Positions 5,862 through 7,169 of a stretch of DNA of 7,169 nt are shown here, piece after piece. Position 1 is the stretch's first letter. Each line of letters begins with the position of its first letter. Origin of the DNA: Candidatus Latescibacterota bacterium (GTDB taxonomy: Bacteria; Latescibacterota; MVCY01); assembly GCA_030608245.1 (NCBI GenBank), contig JAUWEO010000089.1, positions 1 to 7,169 on the forward strand. Reading direction: 5' to 3'. Both the position numbers and the translations under genes were made by a program. The notes under the pieces are model-generated. The model searched no databases and was not told where the DNA came from. It saw only the letters and a list, made by a program, of their open reading frames with translations.

Positions 5862-6950
5862 TTATCTGATTTTGAGCGTGCTCAAACTCAACAGGGCAAA
5901 AAGCAGCCCCAGGATCCAGAAACGGATAACAATCTTAGATTCTCTCCACCCTTTCAGTTCAAAATGATGGTGAATGGGTGCCATAAGGAAAACCCTTTCC
6001 CCTCGCCACTTAAAGGAGCAGACCTGGATTATGACCGAGAGCACCTCGATCACCAAGACCCCTCCGATAACCACCAACAGTAACTCTTGTTTCACTAAGA
6101 CAGCTACGATACCCAGAGACCCTCCTAAGGCCAGGGCACCTGTGTCACCCATAAATACCTGGGCAGGATGGGCGTTGTACCACAAAAACCCCAGGCAAGC
6201 TCCCAAGACAGAGAGACAGAATACCGTCAGCTCCCCTACTCCGGGCAGATACAGAATATTCAGGTAATGGCTGAAGATACTGTGACCGGTCACATAGCTA
6301 ATAGCAGCATATGCTGCTATGGCAATACCCACTATCCCGATTGCTAACCCATCCAGTCCATCAGTCAAATTCACCGCATTGGAAGTTGCTGTGACCACAA
6401 GAATCACTAAGGGGATATAGAACCACCGGAAATCAATGAGATAATTCTTTAGAAAGGTGAGGTTTGTCTTGGTTGCCAATTGCTCAGAAACTGGGTAAGA
6501 ATAGAGAATAAGTCCAACGATCAAACCCAAGCCAATCTGCCCTATGAGTTTGTATCTGCCCACCAATCCCTTAGGCACCTTCTTGATCGTCTTAAGGTAG
6601 TCGTCAACAAGGCCCACTGTGCCCATCCAGACCGTAGAGAGGAGAATCAACAGCACATATCGATTAGACAGATCTGCCCACAGGAGCGTGGGAACAATGA
6701 CTGCCAGAAGAATGAGGATTCCTCCCATCGTGGGAGTTCCCTGCTTAGAACGATGCTCCTTTGGCAAATAGTCGTTGATCTGCTCACACAGTTGCCGATT
6801 TTTCAGTTTGCCAATAATCCAAGGCCCAAGGACAAAGCTTATAAGCAGGGCGGTTATGGCTGCATAGGCTGCTCTGAAGGTTATGTATCTGAATATGTTA
6901 AAACCAGAAAAATATTTCAACAGTTGTTTGTAAAAGAGGTAATAAAACAT
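5862..6950 (-). CDS. mraY: Phospho-N-acetylmuramoyl-pentapeptide transferase (MraY)
   Basis: MraY is a polytopic membrane enzyme that transfers phospho-MurNAc-pentapeptide from its UDP carrier to undecaprenyl phosphate, releasing UMP and giving lipid I. The 362-residue length matches the usual 360. Family motifs appear in order: KQGTPTMGG (69-77); VDDYLK (115-120) with the paired aspartates 116 and 117 tied to Mg2+ and lipid phosphate binding; NLTDGLDGLA (194-203); FMGDTGALALGG (266-277) with Asp269; and the histidine loop MAPIHHHFELKGW (323-335). Together these separate MraY from the related WecA-type transferases. About ten hydrophobic segments are visible. The ATG at 6948-6950 is preceded by AAAAGGGAAGGGAT, a good ribosome site lying in the 12-nt gap after murF. 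Downstream, ftsW follows directly, where many clusters have murD. Identification is secure. Confidence 0.98.
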   Translation of the reverse strand: MFYYLFYKQLLKYFSGFNIFRYITFRAAYAAITALLISFVLGPWIIGKLKNRQLCEQINDYLPKEHRSKQGTPTMGGILILLAVIVPTLLWADLSNRYVLLILLSTVWMGTVGLVDDYLKTIKKVPKGLVGRYKLIGQIGLGLIVGLILYSYPVSEQLATKTNLTFLKNYLIDFRWFYIPLVILVVTATSNAVNLTDGLDGLAIGIVGIAIAAYAAISYVTGHSIFSHYLNILYLPGVGELTVFCLSVLGACLGFLWYNAHPAQVFMGDTGALALGGSLGIVAVLVKQELLLVVIGGVLVIEVLSVIIQVCSFKWRGERVFLMAPIHHHFELKGWRESKIVIRFWILGLLFALLSLSTLKIR

Positions 6951-6962
6951 ATCCCTTCCCTT

Positions 6963-7169
6963 TTAGCTCATATTTTCGATAATTTGTTCCATTCTGAGTC
7001 TCCGGGAGCCTTTGATTAGAATGACGTCCCCTTCTCTAACTGACTGAGAAAGCCACTGCGAAATCTCCTGGTTATCTGGGAAGTGTCTCGCTTTTCCGGC
7101 CATTCCCAGACCGGCCGCCTTTTGACAGGTTAGCTTCGACAACTTTCCTACGGTGAACAGGTAATCTAT
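6963..7169 (-). CDS. murF: UDP-MurNAc-tripeptide--D-Ala-D-Ala ligase (MurF), C-terminal end, cut by window edge
   Basis: MurF is the cytoplasmic ATP-dependent ligase that adds D-Ala-D-Ala to the UDP-MurNAc stem tripeptide, completing the pentapeptide precursor used by MraY. Only the last 68 codons are present; the start lies beyond the high-coordinate edge. It is open from the edge to a TAA at 6963-6965. The segment GDVILIKGSRRLRMEQII (residues 47-64 of the fragment) matches the characteristic MurF C-terminus, usually written GDxVLxKGSRxxxME. AGKARHFPDN (24-33) and the following helix also fit the C-terminal ligase domain. MurE has a different ending, and the position directly before mraY (12 nt) is the standard murF site. 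The call rests on a short segment but on a distinctive motif. Confidence 0.9.
   Translation of the reverse strand: MDYLFTVGKLSKLTCQKAAGLGMAGKARHFPDNQEISQWLSQSVREGDVILIKGSRRLRMEQIIENMS

Noticed and set aside
5485..5967. Plus-strand open frame of 160 codons opposite ftsW and mraY
   Set aside because: It lies antisense to strongly conserved coding sequence, has a low-complexity His/Gln-rich composition typical of reversed membrane-protein codons, and shows no family match.
6480..7019. Plus-strand open frame of 179 codons opposite mraY and the end of murF
   Set aside because: It is antisense to well-supported mraY motifs and crosses a gene boundary. No domain or convincing ribosome site is visible.
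1..7169. Search for a novel system, toxin-antitoxin pair, phage or defence genes
   Set aside because: All minus-strand coding space is taken by intact, canonical dcw genes and the spacers are too short for additional genes.

Overview
The window is a stretch of a bacterial division and cell wall (dcw) cluster. Every gene I can support lies on the minus strand. Read in the direction of transcription (high to low coordinates) the order is murF (3' end only), mraY, ftsW, murG, murC, murB, ftsQ, ftsA (5' end only). The products are the core of lipid II synthesis together with divisome proteins. The genes are intact and canonical in length and motifs, and no mobile genes, RNA genes or CRISPR arrays are visible.

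Layout. From 7169 down to 4711, murF, mraY, ftsW and murG are tightly packed: a 12-nt gap, a 41-nt gap (5 nt if an earlier ftsW start is used), then a 13-nt overlap. A 286-bp gap (3334-3619) separates murG from murC. It holds an inverted repeat built from 8-bp units (ACGCAAAG/ACGCAGAG type) and a small stem-loop in the murC leader. murC and murB are separated by one base. A 62-nt gap before ftsQ holds a candidate promoter. A 44-nt gap between ftsQ and ftsA holds a near-perfect intrinsic terminator structure, which is unexpected inside a dcw operon.

How the genes work together. MurB and MurC make UDP-MurNAc and add the first amino acid. MurF adds the terminal dipeptide. MraY moves phospho-MurNAc-pentapeptide onto the lipid carrier (lipid I), and MurG adds GlcNAc to give lipid II. 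FtsW polymerises lipid II at the septum, while FtsQ and FtsA belong to the divisome (periplasmic scaffold and FtsZ membrane anchor). Two members usually found in this order are missing at their expected places: murD (normally between mraY and ftsW) and ddl (normally between murB and ftsQ).

Organism. The gene set suggests a rod-like or otherwise FtsZ-dividing bacterium with peptidoglycan. The layout with murB next to murC, base composition judged by eye as mid to high 40s % G+C, GTG starts and the 8-bp repeat family fit an uncultured or environmental lineage better than a model enterobacterium. I cannot name a phylum from this window. I found no convincing undescribed system; the points most worth a second look are regulatory and structural: the ftsQ-ftsA terminator, the intergenic repeat element, the missing murD and ddl, and the cysteine cluster in MurB.
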